DNA from: an uncultured Coriobacteriaceae bacterium
GTDB lineage: Bacteria; Actinomycetota; Coriobacteriia; Coriobacteriales; UMGS124
DNA: 19,602 bases
Direction: 5' to 3'
Assembly (NCBI GenBank): GCA_902783515.1
Contig: CACZRK010000052.1
Span: 1-19,602 of the forward strand
Program-made: the position numbers and the translations under genes
Shown here: positions 1-7,008 of the stretch, piece after piece
Numbering within the stretch: position 1 is the first letter of the stretch
Layout: each line of letters begins with the position of its first letter
Notes under the pieces: model-generated
The model's database searches: none
What the model saw: only the letters and a program-made list of their open reading frames with translations
Told to the model about the DNA's origin: nothing

Positions 1-159
1 AACGGCAAGCTGGACACCAGTTACACCGGCCTTGCCAAGAACGCGTACGGTTGGTGGTACGTGCGCAACGGTAAGCTCGACACGTCCTACAACGGCGTTG
101 CCGACAACGCGTATGGTACATGGGTCGTGAAGGACGGAAAGGTCGTCGCGCGGGCATAA
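1..159 (+). CDS. C-terminal fragment of a cell-wall-binding repeat surface protein
   Basis: The frame is open from base 1 and closes with TAA at 157-159, giving the last 52 residues of a protein that begins outside the window. It shows two full copies of a roughly 20-residue unit, NGKLDTSY-(T/N)-G-(L/V)-A-(K/D)-NAYG, followed by an aromatic strand (WWYVR, then TWVVK). Such short Gly/aromatic/Asn repeats are typical of choline/glucan-binding-like wall-anchoring modules at the ends of secreted Gram-positive proteins. The likely role is non-covalent attachment of a secreted protein to the envelope. The enzymatic or adhesive part lies upstream and cannot be seen, so no specific function is assigned. 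A strong hairpin (244-282) lies between this gene and the convergent gene that follows. Confidence 0.8.
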   Translation, partial: NGKLDTSYTGLAKNAYGWWYVRNGKLDTSYNGVADNAYGTWVVKDGKVVARA

Positions 160-243
160 CGCCCGTTTGAGTGGACGACGTCCGGTCGAGGAGATAAGAC
201 GCCTGCCGGGCATTGTCAGACTGAGGAGCACATGACAGTTTGC

Positions 244-282
244 CGACCCGCATCTCACCGCTTGTGGATGAGATGCGGGTCG
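244..282. terminator. Bidirectional hairpin between convergent genes
   Basis: A perfect 14-base inverted repeat (arms 244-257 and 269-282, core GACCCGCATCTCA) encloses an 11-base loop. It lies between the plus-strand stop at 159 and the minus-strand stop at 338, where a shared transcription terminator is expected. No strong T-run follows on either strand, which is common in GC-rich actinobacteria but lowers certainty. Confidence 0.6.
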
Positions 283-337
283 TGTCTATCAGTGGTTCCC
301 ACATGCCACCAGCGGACACTGGCAATAGAACAGACTC

Positions 338-1711
338 TCACTCCGCGTGGTTGACGATCCCTTTGAACGGCGTCATCAGCAGGATGCGCAGGTCGAACGT
401 CAGGGACCAGTGGTCGATGTAGAAGAGGTCGTACTCGATGCGCCTGTCAATGGGCGTGTCGCCGCGCAGGCCGTTGATCTGCGCCCAGCCGGTGATGCCT
501 GGCCGCACGCGGTGGCGCACCATGTACAGCGGAATGCTCTGCCTGAACTCGTCAACGTAGGCGGGGATCTCGGGACGTGGCCCCACGAGGCTCATGTCGC
601 CCTTGATGACGTTGAACAGCTGGGGGAGCTCGTCGATCGAGTATTTGCGCATGAACGCGCCGAAGCGGGTTCGGCGCGGGTCGTCGTGCGTGCTCCAGGC
701 GGTGTCCGAGGCGTCGTTGACGCGCATGGAGCGAAACTTGTAGATCATGAACGGGTGACGTCCCCGTCCGATCCGCTCCTGCCTGAAGATGACGGGGCCG
801 GGTGACGAGAGCCTGGTGCCGATGGCGGCGAGCAGCAGCAGCGGCGAGAGGATGACGACGAGGATCAGCGAGGCGACGAGGTCGAACGCGCGCTTGATGA
901 AGGCGTAGCCGGTGTTGGACAGGGCGATGTGGTTGATGCTGATCAGGGGGACGTCCGCTTCTTGGAAGATGACGGGGTTCCCGGAGATGAGCGTGCGGTA
1001 GGTGGGGACCATCGCGATGTCGACGCCGCTGCGCTCGCAGCTGATCAGGATGGTCCTGAGCAGCTCGTGGTCATGGGGGTCGAGCGCCACCACGACCTCG
1101 TCGGGCGTGGTCCGCTCGAGGATGGCCGCGACCTCGGCGTACCCGCCCAGAAGCGGCGCGCCCTCCACGCGTGCGCACCCCACGGTGCCGATGGGCCGGC
1201 GAGGCGAGTCGGGCTCGCGGCCGATGGCGTCCAGGTACGACCGGGCCGACTCCCCGTCGCCGATCACCAGCACGCGGCGCTGCGCGATGCCCCTGCGATA
1301 GAGCCGCGCCCGCCGCCCGTCAATGACGAGCGTCTTGACGCAGCTGGCGACGTCGACGAACAGCCAGAACAGGACGATGAGCAGGCGCGAGAAGTAGAAC
1401 ACGTACATGAGGAACATCAGCATGGTGAAGAACATGACGCCGATGCTGTTGCAGAGCACGACGCGGCCGATGGTGCGGACGGTGGCGTTGGACGAGTGGT
1501 AGTTGTACATCCCCGCCAGGCTGTACGCCAGCACGAAGAACGGCGAGGCGACCAGCGCCCAGAGCAGGTGCGTCTGGATGGGGAAGATGGGGCTCTCGCC
1601 ACCGAGCAGCGGGAACCTGACGAGGTAGGCGAGACCCATGGAGGCGACGATCAGCAGCACGTCGATGAGCGCGGAGACCGCGTATGACATGTCATGCCTG
1701 CCGATTGCCAC
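338..1711 (-). CDS. Polyprenyl-phosphate sugar-phosphate transferase (initiating exopolysaccharide/glycan transferase)
   Basis: This is a membrane enzyme that, by family, moves a sugar-1-phosphate from a nucleotide sugar to undecaprenyl phosphate, the first step in building a surface polysaccharide repeat unit. The N-terminal half has several hydrophobic helices and then a nucleotide-binding-like fold starting with the motif GDGESARSYL, as in WcaJ/CpsE-type proteins. The catalytic C-terminal domain begins near residue 273 (KRAFDL) and shows YKFRSM (about 324), DELPQLFNVIKGDMSLVGPR (about 360-380), RPGITGWAQ and YDLFYIDHWS. I chose the GTG at 1711 as start because AGGAGG lies six bases upstream; the same frame stays open to 1897 but that extension (62 residues) looks non-coding. 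This gives 457 residues, normal for the family. The sugar is unknown. Its neighbours are two glycosyltransferases on alternating strands. Confidence 0.92.
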   Translation of the reverse strand: MAIGRHDMSYAVSALIDVLLIVASMGLAYLVRFPLLGGESPIFPIQTHLLWALVASPFFVLAYSLAGMYNYHSSNATVRTIGRVVLCNSIGVMFFTMLMFLMYVFYFSRLLIVLFWLFVDVASCVKTLVIDGRRARLYRRGIAQRRVLVIGDGESARSYLDAIGREPDSPRRPIGTVGCARVEGAPLLGGYAEVAAILERTTPDEVVVALDPHDHELLRTILISCERSGVDIAMVPTYRTLISGNPVIFQEADVPLISINHIALSNTGYAFIKRAFDLVASLILVVILSPLLLLAAIGTRLSSPGPVIFRQERIGRGRHPFMIYKFRSMRVNDASDTAWSTHDDPRRTRFGAFMRKYSIDELPQLFNVIKGDMSLVGPRPEIPAYVDEFRQSIPLYMVRHRVRPGITGWAQINGLRGDTPIDRRIEYDLFYIDHWSLTFDLRILLMTPFKGIVNHAE

Positions 1712-1767
1712 GAAGCCCCTCCTCTGACATATGCGCTGAGTTATGCGGACGGTACGTTTTGCGCCAC

Positions 1768-1773
1768 AGTATA
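1768..1773 (-). promoter_or_regulatory. Possible -10 element for the sugar-phosphate transferase
   Basis: Read on the minus strand the hexamer is TATACT (5 of 6 to TATAAT), about 57 bases ahead of the GTG start. There is no good -35 hexamer at normal spacing, so this is weak. The rest of the 215-base divergent gap (1712-1926) shows no clear promoter for the plus-strand gene. Confidence 0.2.
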
Positions 1774-1926
1774 TGCCATCATGGTTCCCTGACGAAGGGC
1801 GCGGCGGGACTGCCGCCGCCCACCGGGTTGCTCGACCCGTCGCGTTCGCGGCGGGGACGACCGGACGCGCGTGCGTCTCGCGAGCCGTCCGTGGCATGCC
1901 CGTGGCTGACGGTTGGAGTGAGGGCG

Positions 1927-3102
1927 ATGTTCGCTGACCAGCATGGCGAGACGGCCGAGGCGCGCGGGGGTGCGCGCGGGGTGCTCTATGTCGCCTCGAC
2001 CTTCGGCCACCTGCGCAGCTTCCACGTGCCGTACATCCGCGCCCTGACCGCGCGCGGCGACCGGGTCACGCTCGTGGCGGCCGGGGACCCGGCAGGGCTG
2101 CTCGATAGGCTTGGCGCCGCCGCTGACGCCGTCCGCGTCGCGCCCGTGCCGTTCGTCAAGAAGATGAGCTCGCCGAGCAACGTCGCCGCCGCGCGGACGA
2201 TCGCGCGCATGCTGCGCGCAGGTGACGTCGACCTGGTCCTGACGCACACGTCGCTCGCGGCCTTCTTCGCGCGGCTCGGCGTGCGATGGTCGGGCAGGCG
2301 AGACGTGCGCGTGGTCAACACCGTGCACGGGTACCTGTTCGGCGAGGCGGACGCCGGCATGCGGCACGCACTGCTGCTGCAGGCCGAGCGCATGACCGCC
2401 GGCGTGACCGACGCGATCGTGACGATGAACGCGGAGGACACGCGCATCGCGACTGCGCACCGCCTGTGCCGGGGCCCTGTCGTGCAGGTTGACGGCATGG
2501 GCGTCCCCGAGGCCGCCGACCCGCATGCGCCGAGCGTTGATGAGCGTGCCGGCGCCCGCGAGCGTCTGGGCGTCCCGGCCGGGGCGTTCGTGCTGCTGTA
2601 CGCGGCCGAGTTCTCCAACCGCAAGAACCAGCGCATGCTGATCGAGGCGATGCCGAGCCTCCCCGACGATGTCGTGCTCGCGCTGCCCGGCACGGGTGCG
2701 CTGCGCGCGACGTGCGCCGACCTCGCGCGCGACCTCGGCGTCGCGGGGCGCGTCCTGCTGCCGGGATTCTCCGACGACCTCGCGAGCTGGCGCGCCGCGT
2801 CCGACGTCTGCGTCTCGGCGAGCCGCTCGGAGGGGCTGCCCTTCCACGTGATGGAGGCGATGGCGGCGGGGCTGCCGCTCGCGCTCAGCGCCGTCAAGGG
2901 CCACGTGGACCTCGTCGAGGAGGGCGTGAACGGGCTGACGTTCCCGGCGGGCGACGCGGCGGGTTTCGCGCGCGTCGTCATGCGCCTGCGCGACGACCCG
3001 GCCGAGCGGCTCGCCATGGGGCGGGCGTCGCTCGAGCGGGCTCCGCGCTACGCGCTGGGACGGGTCATGCCCCAGCTCATGAGGATTTACGAGGGAGACT
3101 AG
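1927..3102 (+). CDS. GT4-family glycosyltransferase (GT-B fold)
   Basis: This is a likely cytoplasmic retaining glycosyltransferase that adds one sugar from a nucleotide donor to a lipid-linked glycan. The N-terminal domain begins VLYVASTFGHLRSFHVPYI and includes NTVHGYLFG, as in EpsD/WcaL-like GT4 enzymes. The C-terminal donor-binding domain has FSNRKNQRMLIEAM, LPGFSDDL and the signature SRSEGLPFHVMEAMAAG (about 299-315) with the family's E-x7-E pair. The ATG at 1927 was chosen because a GGAGTGAGGG ribosome site precedes it and the recognisable fold starts soon after; an open extension to 1684 overlaps the divergent gene and looks non-coding. The length of 391 residues is normal. It stands alone on this strand, divergent from the priming transferase and convergent with a GT2 gene. 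Donor and acceptor are unknown. Confidence 0.88.
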   Translation: MFADQHGETAEARGGARGVLYVASTFGHLRSFHVPYIRALTARGDRVTLVAAGDPAGLLDRLGAAADAVRVAPVPFVKKMSSPSNVAAARTIARMLRAGDVDLVLTHTSLAAFFARLGVRWSGRRDVRVVNTVHGYLFGEADAGMRHALLLQAERMTAGVTDAIVTMNAEDTRIATAHRLCRGPVVQVDGMGVPEAADPHAPSVDERAGARERLGVPAGAFVLLYAAEFSNRKNQRMLIEAMPSLPDDVVLALPGTGALRATCADLARDLGVAGRVLLPGFSDDLASWRAASDVCVSASRSEGLPFHVMEAMAAGLPLALSAVKGHVDLVEEGVNGLTFPAGDAAGFARVVMRLRDDPAERLAMGRASLERAPRYALGRVMPQLMRIYEGD

Positions 3103-3136
3103 CGCGGCGAGCATGCCCCGGCCGATGGACGTCCCC

Positions 3137-3192
3137 GCCGACAGGCGTCTTGGTCCTCGACGGGCACCGCCCGGGTGCTGACGCGTGTCGGC
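3137..3192. terminator. Compound hairpin between convergent glycosyltransferase genes
   Basis: The outer arms are 3137-3149 (GCCGACAGGCGTC) and 3180-3192, pairing over 13 bases with one mismatch. An inner short stem, GCACC with GGTGC, lies in the loop. The structure lies in the 125-base gap between the stops at 3102 (plus) and 3228 (minus), so it probably ends transcription from both sides. No T-run is present. Confidence 0.45.
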
Positions 3193-3227
3193 TGCCGGCG
3201 CGTCGCCAAGCGGCGGGAGGCAGACGG

Positions 3228-4280
3228 CTACGCCTTGGCCGTCCGTGCCCATTCAGGATGCCGTCGCAGGTAGGCGTGATAGATCGCGGCGGCGAGCGAC
3301 CGTGACCAGGCTCCGGGGTGCCGCAGCAGCGGCAGCGTCATCCTTCCCGCCACGCCAAGCGACGCGCGCAGCTCCGGCGTGGCGGGGTGCGCCCGCGCGA
3401 ACTGCGCTGACGCACGCAGGCGCTCGCGCATCTCGGGCGTCAGCGCGGCGCGGTCGTCCCATGACAGCGGCCAGACGGTCGCCATGGCCCTGAGGACGCC
3501 GTCGGCGAGCGGTCCCGCGAGCTGCGGGTAGCTCGGCAGCAGGTCGTCCATGCGTCGCTCGTACGCGCGAACGCCGTCCATCTCGTTTCCGAGGCTGCGC
3601 CTGCGGACGATGCCGGTCGGCAGCGGCTCGTAGACGTACTTCGCCGCCGGCAGGACGGCGACGCGCCTGGCCCGTCGCACGACGCGGTACGTGGTGGCGA
3701 CGTCCTCGAACACGTGTCCCTCCGGAAACCGCACGCCCTCCCACAGGGAGGCGAGGGAGAGCTTGTTCCACGCGTAGTTCTGCAGGACGACGTCGGAGAC
3801 GAGGAGGGTGATCGCGTCGTCGGTCCCCAGCGTGAGCAGGCCCGTGCCGTTGGCGGGCCAGAAGCCCCTCGGGACGACGCCGCCGGCGATCGGCCCCGCG
3901 GGGAGGCTGGGAGTGTCCTGTGGAACGAAGTAGTCGCATGCGCTGACCTGCGCGTCGTTGTCGACCATTCCCGCGAGCAGGTAGGCGAACATGTCCGGCA
4001 GCACGTAGTCGTCTGCGTCGACGAAGCCGATGCAGTCGCCCCGCGCCGCCGAGAGCCCCGCGTTGCGCGCCGCCGAGAGCCCCGCGTTCGCCTGGTGGAT
4101 GACCTCGACCCGCGCGTCCTGCGCGGCGGCTTGGTCGCAGAGCGCGCCAGACCCGTCCGTCGAGCCGTCGTCGACGAGGATCACCTGCAGCTCGCGATGC
4201 GTCTGCCCGAGCACGCTCTGGATGCATCGCTGCAGGTACGGCGCAACGTTGTAGATCGGGATGACGACGCTGATCAGCAT
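3228..4280 (-). CDS. GT2-family glycosyltransferase (GT-A fold)
   Basis: This is a likely inverting sugar transferase acting on a cell-surface glycan at the cytoplasmic membrane face. The N-terminus is the classic GT-A start ISVVIPIYNVAPYLQRCIQS. The nucleotide-binding motif VDDGSTDGSG lies at about residues 36-45, NAGLSAARNAGLSAARGD at about 65-82, and the metal-binding DADD at about 88-91, followed by a less conserved acceptor domain. The ATG at 4280 (350 residues) is preferred because AAGAAGG lies eight bases upstream and the family fold begins at residue 3; the frame is open to 4334 but those 18 residues match no family feature. A decayed relative lies just upstream at 4760-4978. Substrates cannot be told from the sequence. 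Confidence 0.9.
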   Translation of the reverse strand: MLISVVIPIYNVAPYLQRCIQSVLGQTHRELQVILVDDGSTDGSGALCDQAAAQDARVEVIHQANAGLSAARNAGLSAARGDCIGFVDADDYVLPDMFAYLLAGMVDNDAQVSACDYFVPQDTPSLPAGPIAGGVVPRGFWPANGTGLLTLGTDDAITLLVSDVVLQNYAWNKLSLASLWEGVRFPEGHVFEDVATTYRVVRRARRVAVLPAAKYVYEPLPTGIVRRRSLGNEMDGVRAYERRMDDLLPSYPQLAGPLADGVLRAMATVWPLSWDDRAALTPEMRERLRASAQFARAHPATPELRASLGVAGRMTLPLLRHPGAWSRSLAAAIYHAYLRRHPEWARTAKA

Positions 4281-4370
4281 GGGAGATACCTTCTTGAGCG
4301 GTGCGCGCGGGATGGGTGTGGCGTCGAGAAGCATAGCAGGCCCGTGCGATGGGGGAAGGGGTGGTCGCCG

Positions 4371-4410
4371 CTGCGCACAGGCCGTGCAACGGGTGCGCTA
4401 TTGGTGTTCG
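4371..4410. repeat. Dispersed repeat, module A (left copy)
   Basis: These 40 bases (beginning CTGCGCACAGGCCG) align without gaps to 19223-19262 at 31 of 40 positions, and most of the differences are transitions. Here module A leads directly into module B; in the right copy the two are about 240 bases apart. Confidence 0.55.
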
Positions 4411-4506
4411 GCACAGGCTCGCACGAATGGGAGACTCCCGAGCGAGCCCCCGCCCCGTCATCGGCGCCGCGGAGCCTCCCGATCGTCAAGGACTGTACCT
4501 GCGCCC
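4407..4506. repeat. Dispersed intergenic repeat, module B (left copy)
   Basis: These 100 bases align without gaps to 19503-19602 with six differences, in the same orientation and 15,096 bases away. The central part, from AGCGAGCCCCCGCCCCGTCA to GATCGTCAAG, is identical. It lies between genes and does not look coding, since its open frames lack ribosome sites. No transposase is present, so it resembles a non-autonomous interspersed repeat. Confidence 0.85.
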
Positions 4507-4759
4507 CCGCGAAATGCTCCCGAACGCGCTCATCTGTGTTGGACGGGTTTCCTGACCTGCTCGACACATACCTGACTGACTACGTGCCTCGCTTGGGATA
4601 TTTCCGAACGAAGGCTGTTGTCTCTGCCCATCTTTGCGCTTGGCCCGCTTCCCACGCTACCCCAAGATAGACAGCCGATCCCCTTGTTTCTATTTTCGCC
4701 TGCATGGAGCTGTTCAAACGTTGGAAGAGGCACGCCCATGGCATGATGACGTTGAGCGA

Positions 4760-4978
4760 TCAGAGGAGGCCGCGCTCGACGGCGTGCCGCCCGATCTTAT
4801 GCAACACCTCGTCGCAAAGGGAGCCTGGCTCGCCCGTGGACTCGTCATTCGCGAGGATCATCCGCTGCGTGCGGTATGTCTGCCCGAACATGCCTTGAAT
4901 ACGACACTGCAGGTAGGAGGCAACGTTGTAGACGGGCGCCATGAGACTGACCGTCGTATTGAATCCCGAGGTTATCAC
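4760..4978 (-). pseudogene. Decayed N-terminal fragment of a GT2 glycosyltransferase
   Basis: The minus-strand frame reads APVYNVASYLQCRIQGMFGQ, then TYRTQRMILANDESTGEPGS, then LCDEV. It aligns residue for residue with the first 50 residues of the intact neighbour at 3228-4280 (PIYNVAPYLQRCIQSVLGQT and VILVDDGSTDGSGALCDQ). The key DDGSTDG motif has become NDESTGE, and the frame stops about 20 residues later, before the DADD metal site and the rest of the enzyme. It is therefore a non-functional remnant. It probably came from duplication of the neighbour or from a lost gene of the same glycan cluster. Confidence 0.75.
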
Positions 4979-4991
4979 GCGTGTGTCAGCG

Positions 4992-6647
4992 TCATATCCT
5001 GTTTTGTTCTGTCGCAGTTCTGCCTTCGATAAGGTCTAGCATCTCTTGTTTCGAGTGCACGTCCAGCTTTTGATAGATATGCCGAAGATGCGTGGTGACG
5101 GTGCCGCGAGAGAGGCTCAGCTCCTCTTGTAGGCGTGCGTACGAACGACCCTTCGCGTATAGCGTCATTATCTCCGTCTCGCGGTCTGACAGCCCATAGT
5201 GCATCGCAACCTCTCGGCAGCGTATGGTAAATCGCGGAACGTGATCGGTTGTTCCGTCGTTTCGTGAGTTCCGCCTACTTCCCGCGCCGTCTCCAATGCC
5301 GACGGCAACTGCCGTGGTTTTGCCAGAATCTGCGGTAGATGATCCTGTCGTGACAACATTGCTTGCGTCGTCATTGGACTCAGCAAGGTTTGTGAGCTTG
5401 ATGAGGTCGCTCTCCTTCAGCACGAACGCATACGAGAGAGCGACCGTCATCGTTGACGCAAGGGCAACGGCACTGATGACCTGCGGTTGAAAGGGCGCAA
5501 GCATATTCACAAGCAACTCGCCGCCCCATGAGCCTAGAAAGACGCCAAGCGTGATCATGCTCCAGCCCGATCCGAAGACGAGTGCCGAGGAGAGCCGATA
5601 CGTATATGTCACATCGGCGAGAAGGATCCAAATCAATACATTAAATGTTCCATATCCAGCAAGTGCAAGTATATTTTCAAAATATGATCCTATAAATATA
5701 GGTAGAAGCTGGAAGAAAAAAGCGATAATAATGAGTGTCATGCGATAGATGGCCAAGAGGTTATACACGCGCGAGATGAGGATGCAGCCCCAGATGACAA
5801 CGAGCGTGATAAGTGACGCCCAAAGTAGCGGCACTTGGTAGAACTGCTGCACGGACGAGCCGCTCATTGATATGAAGACCGCACGCACTACGCCGTCGGC
5901 AACCCCCACGAGTGCCGCGCATATGCCGATCCGTAGCATGACTGCAGAGATGGGAATGGAGACCGGCTTCGTTGCCGGGAACGAGTGAGGATTCCAGACT
6001 CCGACGATGTGGAAGAGCAGGAAACATGAGATCAGCGGAAGCATCGAGGTGATGACGCATGCAACGGCGGGGGCCGTCGTTTGGCTAATGGCCAAGAACA
6101 CCACGGCCGCGATGAGGAATGAGAGCGGTGTCTCAAGACTCGTTTGACGTGATGACACGTTGCGATACGCCTCGCCGTATCCAAGGCTGATCATGCCCGA
6201 TCCAATGCCGGTCAGAACTCCACCGACGAGCATGGTTACGACCTGCGATGACACGCTGTCCGCAGTCGTTGAACATGCAGCCGCTATGGTTCCAGCGCAT
6301 GTGAGCAGAGGTGCGGCCCAGCGGACATTTGGTCGGTACATAAGCGATTCAAAGGCATCGCTGCGTAACGCCGCGAGGTTCATGGTGAAGAAAAGCGCCA
6401 TAGTAGAGATGGTGAAAACAGAGGCTGGCATGGGGGCGCCATCCCACGTGACGATGCTCGTCGCCGCACCGAAAAACATTAGGTATACCCACGCACGCGA
6501 GAACGCGAACCCCCACATGCGTGCGTTCAGAAGTCTCCGCCATGCGATTGACCGCGCATTCCGGCGTAACGTGCGCAGGGAGAATCGCCCTGAATCTTCA
6601 ACAGTGCCATACCCCTCGATATCCTGAGGATCTGAGTATTCTGCCAT
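4992..6647 (-). CDS. Membrane-spanning LuxR-family transcriptional regulator
   Basis: This protein of 551 residues has about 10-12 hydrophobic helices from residue 45 to about 415, a polar linker rich in Ser/Thr/Asn/Gly (about 420-470), and a C-terminal LuxR-type helix-turn-helix at about 484-545. The helix-turn-helix contains LSDRETEIMTLYAKGRSYAR and LSLSRGTVTTHLRHIYQKLD. This layout is that of the Eggerthella-type membrane LuxR regulators, which sense small molecules with the membrane part and control neighbouring, often divergent, oxidoreductase genes. The ATG at 6647 was chosen because GGGGGGA lies four bases upstream; the frame is open to 6731 without a better site. It diverges from the dehydroxylase-like gene and is inferred to be its regulator. 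The membrane-domain part (about 5620-5760) is clearly richer in A and T than the neighbours, suggesting separate ancestry. The ligand is unknown. Confidence 0.9.
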   Translation of the reverse strand: MAEYSDPQDIEGYGTVEDSGRFSLRTLRRNARSIAWRRLLNARMWGFAFSRAWVYLMFFGAATSIVTWDGAPMPASVFTISTMALFFTMNLAALRSDAFESLMYRPNVRWAAPLLTCAGTIAAACSTTADSVSSQVVTMLVGGVLTGIGSGMISLGYGEAYRNVSSRQTSLETPLSFLIAAVVFLAISQTTAPAVACVITSMLPLISCFLLFHIVGVWNPHSFPATKPVSIPISAVMLRIGICAALVGVADGVVRAVFISMSGSSVQQFYQVPLLWASLITLVVIWGCILISRVYNLLAIYRMTLIIIAFFFQLLPIFIGSYFENILALAGYGTFNVLIWILLADVTYTYRLSSALVFGSGWSMITLGVFLGSWGGELLVNMLAPFQPQVISAVALASTMTVALSYAFVLKESDLIKLTNLAESNDDASNVVTTGSSTADSGKTTAVAVGIGDGAGSRRNSRNDGTTDHVPRFTIRCREVAMHYGLSDRETEIMTLYAKGRSYARLQEELSLSRGTVTTHLRHIYQKLDVHSKQEMLDLIEGRTATEQNRI

Positions 6648-7008
6648 GCGTTCCCCCCGTGGCGGTGCAGCCGCGACGTCCCCCTGGCGCCGGCTTCGAT
6701 GACCAGTATGCCGCTCTCTTGGAGTGCGCACATGCCAGAACTTGACCGATCGAGCGATAGCGCACGTCCATGGAGTACCTGACGTGCGGCATTGATGGCA
6801 ATCATGACTTCTGCATGATGGCGCATCCTCGCCTTGGGCTGACCGTCTGACGAGAGGCGACGCTTCTCATGATGCGAATCGCGCGTGCGCGCCATACCTT
6901 GACTTGCGAGGATGAGGCGACATCTGTCAGACGCAGAGGGATGCCGATGATGGAGAGCCAACGCCTCGCCTCGCAAGGGGAGGGCAAGGCATGGAGAAGG
7001 AGGAAGGC
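6648..7008. promoter_or_regulatory. Divergent control region between the LuxR gene and the dehydroxylase-like operon
   Basis: This 361-base gap must hold both promoters and probably the LuxR binding site. A TTGACT hexamer at 6899-6904 (plus) resembles a -35 element, but no good -10 lies at 16-18 bases. A perfect 6-base inverted repeat, ATCATG-n7-CATGAT, at 6801-6819 is an operator candidate. The 10-mer CATGATGGCG at 6814-6823 occurs again ahead of the second molybdoenzyme gene (15924-15933). Short open frames here have no support as genes. Confidence 0.45.

Larger units (their letters stand above)
4281..4991. other. Intergenic region without an intact gene
   Basis: This 711-base stretch separates the GT2 gene from the LuxR gene. 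It holds a two-part dispersed repeat (4371-4410 and 4407-4506) and a GT2 pseudogene (4760-4978). Several short open frames on both strands overlap the repeat, but none has a convincing ribosome site or family motif. Between 4507 and 4759 I see nothing I can name. Confidence 0.7.

Noticed and set aside
1741..3252. Open frames of over 300 residues on the minus strand opposite the GT4 gene
   Set aside because: Arg/Ala/Pro-rich translations without family motifs; they arise from the high GC of the real gene on the other strand.
4043..4089. A 24-base tandem repeat inside the GT2 gene
   Set aside because: It encodes the normal family motif NAGLSAARNAGLSAARG, whose two halves are alike in many GT2 enzymes, so it is not an insertion.
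4634..5032. A 132-residue plus-strand open frame upstream of the LuxR stop
   Set aside because: It runs antisense to the GT2 remnant and overlaps the end of the LuxR gene; no ribosome site or known motif.
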